A DNA stretch of 64,000 nt from Dimorphilus gyrociliatus (Eukaryota > Annelida > Polychaeta > Dinophilidae). The stretch lies in the NCBI GenBank assembly GCA_904063045.1, contig CAJFCJ010000028.1, forward strand, positions 62,001 to 126,000, in the 5' to 3' direction. The position numbers and the translations under genes are program-made. This document shows, piece by piece, positions 49,788 to 61,571 of the stretch; positions within the stretch are counted from its first letter, which is position 1; every line of letters begins with the position of its first letter. The notes under the pieces were generated by a model. It had not been told where the DNA came from. It ran no database searches and saw only the letters and a program-made list of their open reading frames with translations.

Positions 49788-51075
49788 CTAGTGTAGAACT
49801 TTATCTAGAACTGCCTCGTAGGACAAAGCAGATAAGTCATTTGCCTGTACTTCTTTGAAAGCCAATTGACTAAGCTTATTTTTAATCGCATCTTTAGAAG
49901 AAGCGTAAAGCATCTTGTTGCGAACGCTAGCAGAATCCGGACACCTAGAATGCAATATAAAAAAAAATCTATCAAATAAAAGAATATTTCAATCGAAATA
50001 CCAAAATAAAAAAATCTAAAAATTATCACGTGATATAAATTTACCTGTTCAAAATTTTTCTATACTACAATATGTTATTCAAGTTATTTACTTAATAGCT
50101 TTTTAATGCAAACATATAATTGATAACGATATACGATATATATATATATAACTTATAAGTTCCATGTTGTACTGTCTTTTTACGACTATTTTACCAAATA
50201 AAAAGAAAAGACAAGAATTTTGTATAATTAAATACAAGCAAAATCTTTTTAATGTGACATATATATATACACAGTATATTTAATATTATAGAAGTATAGA
50301 AAAAAATTTCAAATAGGCCTATAGAGGAATTTTGTAGATTTTTTAATATTAATGATTTAATCTTTTAATAATAAAATTTTTTTTAAAGTTCTTTTTTTTT
50401 AAAAAAAAAAGTTTTCTTTTTCTTTAGATTCTTATTTATTGTTGTCGATGTTGTTGTTAGCATAAAAAGAAAATAGTTAAGACTAGTTAAATATTGTCTA
50501 TGGTTTATATATATAGTATATATATATATATATATATATCTCTGTACAATTTTTACTTCGGTATTATATATATTCATATACTGTATATATACAGTATACT
50601 CTATCAAATACATTAACTAATTTTGTCCTTTAGTTAAATCTACTTAATAAGCTAGGCCTATAACGCCCACGATGGAAATTGTTTATACAAACCAGACGAT
50701 AAATAATAATTTATCGGTAGCTTGTCCACTGCCAGGCACATATCCAAAATCGTATAAAATGTAGCAGCAATCCTTGTCTGAGAGAGTATCTGTTAATTCA
50801 TTTAACAATCTTTTTTGGCCTTCCTCGTCGCCATTTTCAGTTTTATCTCGCTCCTTCTCCTCTTGAATTTCAATAAATGTTCCAACAGAGTTTATAACGA
50901 ATCGCAGATATCTAAGAAATATATAAAAATTACACCAGAGTTTGTTTGCTTCCGGGTTTTTTAAAAGATTAAATAGAATTATTAATACAATTTACCTTAA
51001 GGGTGTACCCTTGTGTAGATTCATTTCAACTGCTCTGGTGACGACATCATCGTTAACTTTAACACCACTAGCCAT
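49788..51075 (-). CDS. CFL/DSTN: ADF/cofilin actin-depolymerising factor
   Basis: 151 residues, exons 50996-51075, 50693-50911, 49788-49944. The start [12 protein letters not shown], with the regulatory Ser3, is the classic ADF/cofilin N-terminus. [21 protein letters not shown] and then [20 protein letters not shown] give the actin-binding long helix region, with the family motif W-C-P-D-S-A. Then [10 protein letters not shown] follows. It severs and depolymerises ADP-actin filaments in the cytosol; Ser3 phosphorylation by LIM kinase switches it off in other animals. Convergent with SPEF1, stops 179 bp apart. Confidence 0.94.
50577..50598. repeat. 22-bp perfect palindrome (TATACTGTATA / TATACAGTATA)
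   Basis: Perfect dyad in the first-half cofilin intron/3' area, next to a (TA)n tract at 50507-50540. It has the same arms as 33964-33983 with a spacer two bases longer. Confidence 0.8.
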
Positions 51076-52062
51076 TTTTATTCAAGAATCAACCGTTGAG
51101 AGTTTTCAGCTACGAGAGAAAGAGATGTTGGTCCCGGCCGATTATATGTGCGTTTAAGTACGAATAATTTTTGGCCTGTATTATATTGCTTTATAAGCAG
51201 ATCTATGAGGTTTATTTTTAACTCAGACTATGTATGGAGTGCTCTTTTTTACTCAATTTTAAATTAGACAGTCTTAAATTTTCTTTTACTTTATATTGAT
51301 ACCTAGGCTAAATTCAAGGACAAATTACAAAACAATTGACAAACTACTCTTTTTAAGATTTAAAAAGGAAACCCTTTGTAAAATGTTTTGTAGAACTAAA
51401 TTGGCCGATTGTTTGCGATTCTTATCAATGTACAATTCTATTGATGCTTTGTATTATAGCTAATAGCAATAAGTTAACTAAGATACTGATCGTTTCTAAA
51501 AGTACTCACCATATATGGTCAGTAACACTGGATATGTAGAAATCTAGATTGTTAAAAATACTATTTCTTGATCACTTTCTTTGAAGCGGCATTTATAAGA
51601 CTATTTTATAGTAAAAAAATCAATGAATATAGCATATATCCTGTTCATACAATATATACCAAATATACAATATGTACTATATAAGAAACGGTTTTTAGAA
51701 TAACAAATATTGCTTACCCTTTCTGTTCTTTCAGTAATATTGAATGGTTAAAACTCGAATTTATACAATATATATATAGAATGTTGGCCTCTTGGAAAAC
51801 TAGGTAAGAAAATTGGAGATTAGAGATAACGGGTAATCTCCATGGGAAAGAGAAACTGTGAAATTGTATTCTATTCAATACTTGAAATATAAATGAGATT
51901 ATTTAGAAATAGCTTTTTACTTTAAGTATTTAACGGTTCTATATTATCGCTTTGTTTATTTATTGAGAAAATGACGAATTTTATGATATAAGTTAAACAT
52001 AATGTGTATATACTATATATATATAGATTCATAGATTGGTTTTAATATTCTTATACTATATT
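51076..52062. other. Cofilin promoter and intergenic DNA
   Basis: About 1 kb. The cofilin 5' UTR and promoter should lie at the left end. I see no gene in the rest. Confidence 0.4.
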
Positions 52063-52332
52063 TCACCAATAGCAGCTCTTACAGACAATTCCATCAACTT
52101 CAAAGCATCTTTTACAGTTATAAGGTGAGTTTGCTTTCCTAAAATCCGTCTCATGGGGATTCCAAAAAGGAATATCAACGTCTGGAATGAAACCATGACA
52201 ATAGCTTTCACTTAAACAATTAACACATCTCTCTTCGCACTGAGCCTCCAAAGTTCCCTTATGATAAACCAAACATACCGAAATATCGATAATAAGAGTC
52301 AAGTTGAGTAGAATAATTAGTAGTTTTCCCAT
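52063..52332 (-). CDS. Small secreted cysteine-rich protein, copy A
   Basis: 89 residues, one exon. A strong signal peptide (MGKLLIILLNLTLIIDISVC) precedes a mature chain with eight cysteines in the order C-x3-C-x2-C-x5-C ... C-x2-C-x7-C-x2-C, with FWNP in the long middle loop. The end is CKSCYW. The pattern is shared with the next gene (52963-53211), so the two are tandem paralogues. I do not recognise the family; roles could be in mucus, venom-like secretions, immunity or signalling, and the sequence does not decide. Confidence 0.65.
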   Translation of the reverse strand: MGKLLIILLNLTLIIDISVCLVYHKGTLEAQCEERCVNCLSESYCHGFIPDVDIPFWNPHETDFRKANSPYNCKRCFEVDGIVCKSCYW

Positions 52333-52962
52333 AGTTTTAATTCTATATTTTAGAATTTCATTTTTAATTTAAAATAAAGACTGAATATAATTTAAATAAA
52401 ATATACTAATTAATTAATTAATGAGCTGAATAAATGAATATTTGACAAACAATTAATTTTATAGTAATAATATATTAAATATAAATTATATTGTAAACAT
52501 CCTATATAATCTTTATGACTCAGTAAACTTTTACAGATTTTCTTTTTCTTTCTCTAAAAAGAATTATATTATCTCTTTATATATAAATTGTTTCTATTTA
52601 ATCAATATCCTCTTATTAAAATAATTGAAGATTTTACAATTTGCATCATATATGTACAGTTAAAACTTTGTATTTGTCTAATAAAATACAATACGGATCT
52701 TTGTTGCTATCGGGTTTTTTTTCTTTTCTTTGTTTTTTTGTTTTTTACAGATTTGCCAATTTAAGATAAAAACTAAAAAAAAGTGAGAGTTCTATACTTG
52801 TTTTTTCTTTCTGGTTTTGTTTAACGCTTATAAGAATACAATTAAAATATGAACACTTTTAAAAATCGAATATGAACATAAAATTTTTCCATCTCTCTTC
52901 TTCTTTCCTCCTTCATTTTTCTTTTTCATTCATTCACTCATTACTTTGCTTCTTTTTTTCAT
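52333..52962. other. Intergenic between cysteine-rich paralogues
   Basis: 630 bp, AT-rich with T runs on the plus strand. The promoter of copy A should be at its left end. Nothing else seen. Confidence 0.4.
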
Positions 52963-53211
52963 TTAAATACATAGTTCACATATTCTTCCTTCTTCGTCTT
53001 TAAAACAATTTCTACATCTTTCGTCCTCAAGGAGAGAAGGATCCCATGTGCTCGGCGGCGGGGCGATTATACTTTCACATTCCTTTGAATGGATACATCC
53101 GAAACATTTGTTCTGAGGACAGATCTTCCATATTTCTTGTGGAATTATAGCGCTTTGGTACGAAACATTCGCAATAAATATAAGACAGAATAAAACGGCC
53201 AACTTTCTCAT
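52963..53211 (-). CDS. Small secreted cysteine-rich protein, copy B
   Basis: 82 residues from the ATG at 53211. A longer frame upstream starts with TTG and is not needed. The signal peptide is MRKLAVLFCLIFIANVSYQS. The mature part has C-x4-C-x2-C-x5-C ... C-x2-C-x8-C-x2-C with TWDP in the middle loop. Shared features with copy A are the cysteine spacing, the WxP tripeptide, and the C-x2-CF block before the last cysteine pair. A possible TATA element (TTATAAAG on the minus strand) lies about 15-25 bp before the ATG. Confidence 0.65.
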   Translation of the reverse strand: MRKLAVLFCLIFIANVSYQSAIIPQEIWKICPQNKCFGCIHSKECESIIAPPPSTWDPSLLEDERCRNCFKDEEGRICELCI

Positions 53212-54216
53212 AGTTCCTCTCTTTATAAGCTTTACTGGCGAACTACTCAAGTACAGAGATAGGACTTAATATATCGCGCCGCACTTGCGGAAATATATAG
53301 CAAAGCAGCCTCATTATAGGCCTATAAACCGTGTTTATTTCTACGATAATAGCCCTAAAGGATTTTATATTGACTGAAAATATGTGATTCATAGCCTTGA
53401 CTGTGACGAAAACGTTGTAGACGTATTACATAAAAAACTTTCAAACAAATGACTGAAACACTTCCGGACGCTGGAGAAATATAGAATGTATTACTAACCT
53501 ATTTAAAATAACTCTATTTCTTAATATTTTGATGAGTAACAAAGAATTGGAGAAGAACGAGGGTCTCTTACTCAAGATAAATAAGCAAAAATGGAGTTTG
53601 TAACATATTTATGTTCCTTTTATATAGAATTATCTGTATCTAATGAAAAAAAGAACAAAAAAGAGAGATGGAAAAACAGAAGAAGATCCTTATCGTAGAA
53701 ATCTGTTTCACCATCACCCTATACCCACGCACTCCTTTCCATATTCTCTTCTCTGTTTGTCCATTCCTCTCTAACACTCTCATCCCCTCTCCATTCTCTT
53801 AGTTTTGCTCTCGCTCTCCCCCTCCCCTCTACTCCCACCCCTACACATAGTCCCTCATACTCCATTATCAATTAAACTGCTAATAGACGTCGTTAAAATC
53901 GTTACATATTGTAGATAAGTCTACACATTTATTTCAATTATTTAATGCCATAAATTGGGGAAATTTTTCACTATAATTGTATTAATTTTATTAATCGTTT
54001 ATATATAGCAGTACTTTATAGTATATTGCACAAGACTTTCATACAAATCATTGTAAGAAAATAAATGATTTTTGAATCAATTTATTACAAATTTCTACTT
54101 TTTCTTTTTCATTTTTCTTCTTCTCAAATAGGAAAAATTTGTTCATTTCTAATCTTTTTCTTAGACTATTCTTAACCAACTTGGTTAACTCAAATATTTA
54201 TTTGAATTAATACCTC
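53212..54216. other. Intergenic, cysteine-rich gene promoter to BOK 3' end
   Basis: About 1 kb with a pyrimidine-rich stretch at 53705-53870. No ORF of note. Confidence 0.4.
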
Positions 54217-55402
54217 TCAATTCATATTAACAGTCCAAAACATTGTATAAATAAAGCCAACAAGCGCGCCAAAAACACTTGTTAACCACAATTTATTCGC
54301 ATCGGATGTTGTTCTATATACGGTTGCGACGTCGACCTATATATTAACAGTGGGAAAAGAAAATGAAAGAAAAATAAAAGCTTAATTTAATATTGAAATA
54401 GAAAAACAAAAAATGATTAGAAAAGGAAATTGAAGAGATGAAAAAAGAAAAAAAGTAATGTTTATCAAAATTTTGGTTTGTTTTTACGTAGAATTTTGAT
54501 ATATAGTTAAGACATGTCAAGTTTGTAATTTACGGTACAAGTTTGTTCAGTTCTTTTTTTATATAACGATAAAAAAAGCTATTGCAATATGTTCCACGAG
54601 TAATAAATTATTAGTTGCACAGATTTACTGTCATAAAATAAGAAGGAATGAATATTTGATAACAAACTTGCCCTTTCAATGTGTGAGTTTACTAAACAAA
54701 TAAGATTTTGAGAAGTTAGAGAGATTTTTTTTTCTTACTTACCCATCCACCTCTTCTCTTTATCCAGTCTAATAGGGAATCTTTAACGAATTCTGTAAAA
54801 CTATCTATAATCACTGGTACGAATTCACTTCTATTCTGTCTAGAACAATCGCAAGCGAAACTTCCCGACAAACAGAATAATGCTATCACTTTAGCCCATG
54901 TAACTGATTTTCGTTCTTTAAAAAGGTTTTCGGCAACATTTCTGAACGTTTCCCTAACTGCACTTTCGGATGTAAATGGAATACCTAATTGCTCACTAAC
55001 GTCATTAAATAATTGCCCGTAATATTTTTCTAGTTTTCCCGCCAAAAATTCAATTTCTTTAAGGGTATCTGAAGGGATAAACTTTGAAGCTTCGTATTGC
55101 TGTTTAGCATTTAGCTGGGATGCTCTAGAGGAAAAATAATAGTAATTAATACAGTACAATTAAACAAATTATCGTTAGTATTTTAAAGAGAATATAATAA
55201 GCATATGTTACATAAATGATTGATAGGTTTACCTATTTAGCCTAGTTGTAACGAATTCTGTGCACAATATTCTAGCCTGACTGACAATATCCTCTTCTGC
55301 AGGTTTATTTCTTCTGATTAGCCCTAAAATAATTGATTTATCATTAGTGTCAGCATCTTTTCGTTGTCCAACAAAATAGCTAAATCGTCTGTCTTGATTC
55401 AT
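54217..55402 (-). CDS. BOK: BOK-type Bcl-2 family protein
   Basis: 223 residues, exons 55233-55402, 54743-55124, 54217-54336 (human BOK 212). Multi-domain pro-apoptotic Bcl-2 relative. The N-terminal EEDIVSQARILCTEFVTTRL matches the BOK helix 1 block. BH1 region SVTWAKVIALFCLSGSFACD and C-x-RQ match BOK (ITWGKVVSLYAVAAGLAVDC). BH2 is WIKRRGGWVDV. The C-terminal anchor is LWLTSVFGALVGFIYTMFW. In the BH3 region (LKEIEFLAGKLEKYYGQLF) the near-universal Gly-Asp pair aligns with Ala-Gly, an unusual loss. BOK acts at ER and mitochondrial membranes in vertebrates. Confidence 0.88.
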
Positions 55403-56764
55403 TTTATTGATTTAAAAATGGCCTTTTTGTTTTTCAATAAATATTGAAAAGAAATTGATAAAAAAAAAAGAAAAAAAAACCTTTTCTGCAGAATCTCTTT
55501 ATCCATTTTATATAGTTGTAATATTTCGTGTTGAAAAATTGCGTCCAAGTTGACGGTTGTATTTTACCAGAGATCAATCGTTCTTCGTATTTATTCAAAA
55601 ATATTTGGCACGCCAATTTATCCTTCTTCCGTCTTATAAGAGCATACGAATTCATCCTGTTACAAGTCTTATCCTGGGGTGAAGAAAATAAGCGCCTGGC
55701 TTAGAAAATCATATAGAAATCGAGCTCGATATATACAATTGCCTGGCCTGCAGCGCTATTAAGTGTATATACGGTTTGGGGGGGTTCATGCATGCTCATA
55801 CAGAAACAATCAATTCTTAACAATACTTTATCAATTGTTCGATGATTTAAGTCTATACGCTTTCTGAGAATGGCTAATCATCCCTATAAAGACCAAATTA
55901 GTCTTATTTTAACTAGCTTAATTCACTTTTAAAGAGAATAAGCTTAAAAAGAAATATGCGGGACATTAGGCCAATTATTTAGGAACTATTCTCTAACGAT
56001 AGTACTCAAAAGCCGCCATCTACCGATTATAGAATAAAAATCAAATATCATTATATATTGGATATTTTCCTTTAAACTCTATTCTATTAGTTTTGTAACG
56101 TTCTGAAAGAACTTATTTAATTATTCATAACTTGATCTATTTCGAGTTTAAAAAAGCGTCTATATTTATCCATAATATTAATAATTCTTATAAAATATTT
56201 AAAATTAAATAAAGAACATTAGAAAAAAAGAATACCTTCGTTTTTTCAATAAAGTTTCACATGTATTCTTAGGCTCTAAACCACAAAATGTTAGTAAGAT
56301 TAACGTTATAGTGCCTCTAACATTACAACGTCATCTACGGTACACGGTACCCCCATAGCAATCCTAAAGGGAAAAGAATCCATTTTCCCTTGAATCTAAT
56401 AATTCCAGGATCAAATAGGGCTGCAAGATTTATAACAGTTCCTTGACAAATTAAATTCTGATCGTAACTGTATAGAGACCTTCTATAGCCTTCTATTTAT
56501 ACTTTTTACATATATACAATATATTAAATACTTAATAGCTAAAGTCTCTCTGTCTACAGATACGAAAAGAACGCTAAAGAGATAAAATCTATAAAGATTC
56601 TCCCCAAAATGGAATAATAAATCATTTATTTAGATTATTGCTACCAGGAAAGGATACATTAGATATAGGCATATTGTGTTTAACAATACAAAATATATAC
56701 ATGTTCATTTCTTCTTTATGATCTTCTCTTATTCGAAACAAAAGATACCATAATTTACATCTAA
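55403..56764. other. BOK upstream region and nuclear receptor 3' flank
   Basis: About 1.4 kb. A minus-strand frame from an ATG at 55655 encodes about 60 plausible residues (RRKKDKLACQIFLNKYEE...) before a poly-Lys/Phe low-complexity end. It could be an upstream exon or a small gene but has no homologue I know. A (G)6-(T) patch occurs near 55780. Otherwise nothing. Confidence 0.35.
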
Positions 56765-58043
56765 TTAGAATATACAAGTCTTTTTATATAATTCAATATT
56801 CTTTTCAATATTAAAAAAACAACGAAGAAGGCTACTGGAATAGATATGCTTCATGTAATTTTTATGTGTTTGTCTCCATTTTGTCCTGTATAGTTTGTGC
56901 TTTGTAAAATCAGCTAAGAAATTAACTATTTTCCCTAATCTTATATGATAAGAATCACCGTGAACTCTTTGTAAATAACGAGTGAACGCCAACATTACAC
57001 GATTATAATTACTTTCGAAATGAGGATGATTCGGATCGGGATAAACAAGATTTAACGCTAATATTAAGGTTAACTCTTCAAATGTGAATTTTAAATCGTC
57101 AATATAAAGCAATAGCTCTCTTAGCATTGATGAATAAACTTCGTCAGTTAGATCGGAAATACTGTTCTTCTTTAAAATATACTCTTTTTCATTAAACCTT
57201 GCCACAAAACCAACGTCTTTCCATGTATGTAGGCCAGAAGTCATAAGGATAATATATATTTCATCAACTCTTAAGCGAACCAGTTGTCTCAGCTCAAAGT
57301 CGCTTAATTGAGCTATTCCGGGGAAATTTCTTGCAATTGTTAACCAACGTTTACCAGTCACCTCCATAACTTTCTCTATTAGTTTCCAGAAAGTTTTACG
57401 ATTGTCCAATTCAATTCCTGTAGCTTCAAACACCTCCATATACATTGACATAGGGAATGTACCTTCGGCCAGAAGCGTCGAAGCTTTCTCGTATTGCTCA
57501 AATATATTATCAATTTCTGACGGCCAATAAATATCTTGAATCTTGGACAAGGCGCAACAACATCGAACTAACAAATCATCAGTGTCTGTATGCGCGAACA
57601 GACTAGGCAATTGTAATTTCTTCTTTTGGAATACAGTAAATTGATGTTTCACGAGTAAACGCTTTTCTTTTGAATATCGTCCGTGTTTAATGTGCTTTAA
57701 AGACATTCCGGCTGAAACGCACCTTATATATCTACATAATCTGCATGGAAAAGCAAAATCTAGCGTTGGACTGCAATTTCTCCTTCCGTTTTGACACTTG
57801 TAATCTTTGTGCTTTTGTATACTTCGACGGAAAAAAGTCTTGCACGCTTCGCATGAATACGTTCCATAATGACGTCTACAAAAATATTGTTATCATTGAA
57901 TAGTATAAAGGAACAGTCAAAGTAAGTTGAATAAGTTACCCAGTTGATTCTATTCCACAAACCAGACACGGCGGTAATATTAAACGTTCATTCGAGTTAT
58001 CTGATGGCGGTTTTAGATTGATTTCTTTATTGTTAAGGGACAT
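56765..58043 (-). CDS. Nuclear receptor with divergent P-box and LBD
   Basis: 404 residues, exons 57940-58043 and 56765-57875. The DNA-binding domain is at the N-terminus: finger 1 C-LV-C-x13-C-EA-C, then KTFFRRSI, finger 2 C-x6-C-x9-C-RL-C, and RCVSAGMSLK. The P-box reads EACKT, close to but different from EGCKG/EGCKA/ESCKA of NR1-type receptors. The hinge is basic. The C-terminal 280 residues are helical, with the LBD core ...FTFEELTLILALNLVYPDP, but no clear AF-2 helix motif is visible. It starts directly with a short A/B region (about 28 residues). Subfamily not assigned; NR1-like is a guess. An intron after the STG of finger 1 splits the DBD. Confidence 0.82.
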
Positions 58044-58359
58044 TATAGTCTCAAAAGCCAAAAAACTGGTAGTTTGAATGTATATTAATTAGTTTGGCTA
58101 AGATATTCAACTTCAGGTCAGAATATAGTGTTATCTTCAGATAAGATATTTTTTAGACAGGTTTAGTGTCCAAATTGTTTATTCAATTGTTTATTACCCA
58201 AAAGAAAAATAGAAATAAAATGGCAAATTTTATTAACAATCAATTCTTAGAGAAAATGGATAAAATGATTAATAGAATTAAAAAATTTTTAACAACTAAT
58301 TAACATATTACGCAACAAAGACAGTTTTTTAAAATAATAACATAAATGAACAAAAAAAA
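58044..58359. other. Nuclear receptor promoter / homeobox 3' flank
   Basis: 316 bp, AT-rich. No further features seen. Confidence 0.4.
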
Positions 58360-59087
58360 TCAATTAATTGATCGATACCTTTTTGAACTTGATTCATCGT
58401 TGTTATCTGCAGATTTACGTTTTCTTTCTTTTATCACTTTTGAAGTATTACTATTCTGTCTATTTCTGTGATTAGAAAACCATCTCTTTACTTGCTCTTT
58501 AGAAGAATCGGTTAATCTTGCTAATTCCAAAACTTCATTTCGATTTGGATAAGGATATTCTGAATGACTGTTATACCATTCTTTCAATATCGTTGTACGC
58601 TTTTTAACTTTCATTCTTTTTTTCTCACTAGGTGACGAATCTTCTTCTTTCATTAGTGTTATTCCATCGAAGAATTCGCTGAAATCTGGTACGACTATTT
58701 TATCCGCTTCTTCTTTCAAATGTATTAAGACAGGTAGCACTTTGTCTAATGTCATCTGCTTTTCAACGGCAAAATAACGATTAACCGAACCTAAAAGCCA
58801 ATCGTCCTTCACTAATAGATTTTGTATAGCTAATCGACGTTGATCTTCCAGAAGTTGTAATCTAAACAGGAGAGGATCCCTTATAGCCTGAATGGAAACT
58901 TCAGGATATATTTTCGATAAATGTTCAAATTCAGAAAAAACCAAATTTTCGGTTGGAGAAGACACAGTGATATCATTGAGAGTCAAGTAATCGGGAGAAG
59001 GAGAAGGAGGCGAAGAATTCTAACGAATAAAATATGAACATTTAAAATTAACAGAACTTATAAACACTATAAATCACTTACTGCCAT
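58360..59087 (-). CDS. Divergent TALE homeobox protein
   Basis: 221 residues, exons 59082-59087 (only ATG GCA, then gtaagt) and 58360-59019. The C-terminal homeodomain lies at about residues 140-195. Helix 1 LKEWYNSHSE is followed by YPYP, the three-residue loop extension of TALE proteins. Helix 3 has EQVKRWFSNHRNRQ. Trp48, Phe49, Asn51 and Arg53 are kept, but position 50 is Ser where TALE proteins have Ile (WFIN). The N-terminal region (about 30-110) is helical with no PBC, MEIS or Iroquois signature. A basic tail follows (KERKRKSADNN). Candidates are the spiralian-specific SPILE genes or another fast-evolving TALE; a SIX origin was considered because of the LKEWY start. Confidence 0.75.
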
Positions 59088-59592
59088 TATCTTAATTGTT
59101 GTATAAGGTATGTGTAGACTGTATCCTTGTAATCCGTTAATAGTGGAATGACTTTAACTAATGATTCCTATCGCCAGTTATATATACTTCTATAGAAAGG
59201 AGTATTCAATCAACCACTCTCTAAACAACACTCAGAGTGGCAAATTAACTCAACAAGGAAACGAAGATTTCGGTGAAACCGGGGTTGGGGCTTTAATGTT
59301 GCGCCAACTATATAATCAGTACGAAACGAAAGTATACCTTCGGTTTATAGCTATTATATAATACGCTTGCTCTTAAGTGATTTTCAATGTAAACCTTAAG
59401 CCTAAAAGTTAGTTCGTTAATTGTAAGCGATTTTTTTTTATTTCAATTGGTAAGTTTTTACTGTGAGAGTTAAACATTGAATTCATTGAATACAGTATAT
59501 TTTTAGGCTAAAACAAACAGAAAGGATATACATTTAGGATTTAAGTGAAAGGAATATATACAATAATATATCGTTATTGATTAGAGATTTTT
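59088..59592. promoter_or_regulatory. Homeobox gene promoter / CDK20 3' flank
   Basis: 505 bp. A direct AT-rich region with an ACAGTATA motif near 59493. The short plus-strand ORF here has no support. Confidence 0.35.
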
Positions 59593-61141
59593 TTAAGACT
59601 CTTGCAGTGAGAATTCAGATAATTTTTTTGGATCTATTAGAGATTTTTCCAGTGAATACTCTATATCATAGTCGCGGGCTTGATGCATATGACGTAATTT
59701 TTTACTTGACCTCGGTGGAATAGGTAATTCAGAATGATGAGCTGGTAATGGCTCAGTAAAGAAATATGGATGTAAGAGAGCCTGATAAAGAGAATAAAAA
59801 ATGCTTTATGGAAAAAAAAAAGACCAAATATTATTACAAACCTCTTTTGCAGAAATTCTTCTTTTAGATGAATAGACGAGAAATTTTTTCAGTAGATCAA
59901 CTGCTAAAGGAGAGGCGTCAGGTACAATTTCTTCTAATGGTATAGGAGCTTGAGGTTCAAACGAAATCTTATGATAGTCAGGTAATTCGGTAACACCCTT
60001 TGATGTCAAAATGTAAGTTTTAAAAATTCAACAATATATTTTAGGACATTACTGGCCAATTGCTTTCAGAAGGCGTTCCAAGAACCTGAGTTACTCTACA
60101 TAATTGAGGAATATCAGTTTCAAGCTGCAAAGAGTGAACTTTTATAAATAGTATTAAGTTTTAACGAGCTATTTTCAAAGATCTTACTGGAAATAAAGGT
60201 GAATTATTTAATAATTCTCCAAATATACAACCAACAGCCCTACAAACGGAAAATATCATATTTAATGGACACTATATAATTTTTATAATAATTTACCATA
60301 AATCAACGCCTTCATCATAATTTTTTGCGCCATATAACAATTCAGGAGCTCTATACCACCTGTAATTTTTAAGAAATTCAACTGTAGTATCTTATCGAAT
60401 AACATGATATTTATGTAATAAATTATTTATACCTCGTAGCCACTTGATGACTGTATAATCTACCATCATTTCTAAATAATCTGGCTAATCCAAAATCAGC
60501 TAATTTTAAATGTCCTGTTTCGCTTATTAGTAAATTTGCTGGTTTTAAATCCTATTGAATAGATATTAACTAGTAAACTAAGTTGTTTTATTTATATTAA
60601 TTTTACCCTATGCATTATGTTGTTTTCGTGACAAAAGGCAACACCTTTTAGTAGCATCAGAATATAACTCTTTATTTGACTCTCTGTTAATGGCCTTTCT
60701 GTATTACGAATTACTTCAGATAAATCCGAAAGCATATAATCGAACACTAAGACAAGACTTGTACTATGAGGAAAGACATCTCTTAATTTAACTACCTGTA
60801 ATATGTAAATATAATCGATTTAGAACTCGGAATATTTATTTTCCTATGTTTAAAAAGATGAAATTACAAACATAATCGTTTTCTTCTATTTCCTGAAGAG
60901 TTTTTATTTCTCGGAGAGCCGTATTTGGTATACCACTATCCAATTTTGGCAAGGATACTTTCTTTATTGCTACTACCTCCCCTGACTATGTAGAAAGTTA
61001 TTAGCATTCATATGTATAATATTTTATATTTATACAGTAGGTACATTTAAAACTTTGGACTCTTACCTCAATATGCTTTGCTTTATAAACGAGACCATGA
61101 GCACCTTCACCAATATTCTCGAGAATTGTATATTGATCCAT
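59593..61141 (-). CDS. CDK20: CDK20/CCRK, cell-cycle related ciliary kinase
   Basis: 342 residues (human 346), nine exons: 61067-61141, 60872-60985, 60607-60795, 60433-60551, 60297-60359, 60188-60239, 60053-60124, 59842-59997, 59593-59781. The start [20 protein letters not shown] is nearly that of human CDK20. Catalytic motifs: AIKK (Lys), [32 protein letters not shown]. The T-loop has [12 protein letters not shown] where human has LYTHQ, so the usual phospho-Thr is Ser. It lacks a PSTAIRE-type helix (has [10 protein letters not shown], as in CDK20). The C-lobe blocks [21 protein letters not shown] and [19 protein letters not shown] are diagnostic. CDK20 phosphorylates ciliary kinases (ICK/MAK) to control ciliary length and Hedgehog signalling. 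Confidence 0.95.
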
Positions 61142-61571
61142 TTTGAAAAAAAATATCTTCCACGAAATAAACGAATTGAACGATATAACAATCTTAATCC
61201 GAGATATTAAAGGTACTAATTAATGAATCAATTATAGAAATATTGCATGAATATTATATTTTAGCAAAATATAATTAATATTTTAACAGCTTTACCGAAA
61301 TTATCGTCTTTCTAGAAGATAAACTATGTAGATGCTTTAGCGTTCATAGTTACGAGTGGTATTACTAAAACTGGAAATTGGCATTCCTTAAGTGATTTAT
61401 ATATTATAGTTTTTAAATAGGAACAGTATAGATTATTCATCAATGTTATGTTATAAGAATGCAAAGTTTTTTTAATTTAAGCCGTAGCATAAACCTGACA
61501 AATAATCAAATAGTAGTTTTCGACAATATATATCACGGTTTATAGCCAACCTTAATTACGAAAATAAAAAA
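61142..61571. promoter_or_regulatory. Divergent promoter region CDK20 / IDH3G
   Basis: 430 bp between divergent starts. AT-rich; no motif assigned with confidence. Confidence 0.4.

Noticed and set aside
55434-55655. 73-codon minus-strand ORF upstream of BOK as an N-terminal BOK exon
   Set aside because: No donor in a phase that adds to BOK convincingly; the BOK exon already starts with a good ATG and matches family length. Kept only as a note in the region entry.
59161-59361. 66-codon plus-strand ORF upstream of the homeobox gene
   Set aside because: No recognised motif, no splice signal, sits in a likely promoter region.
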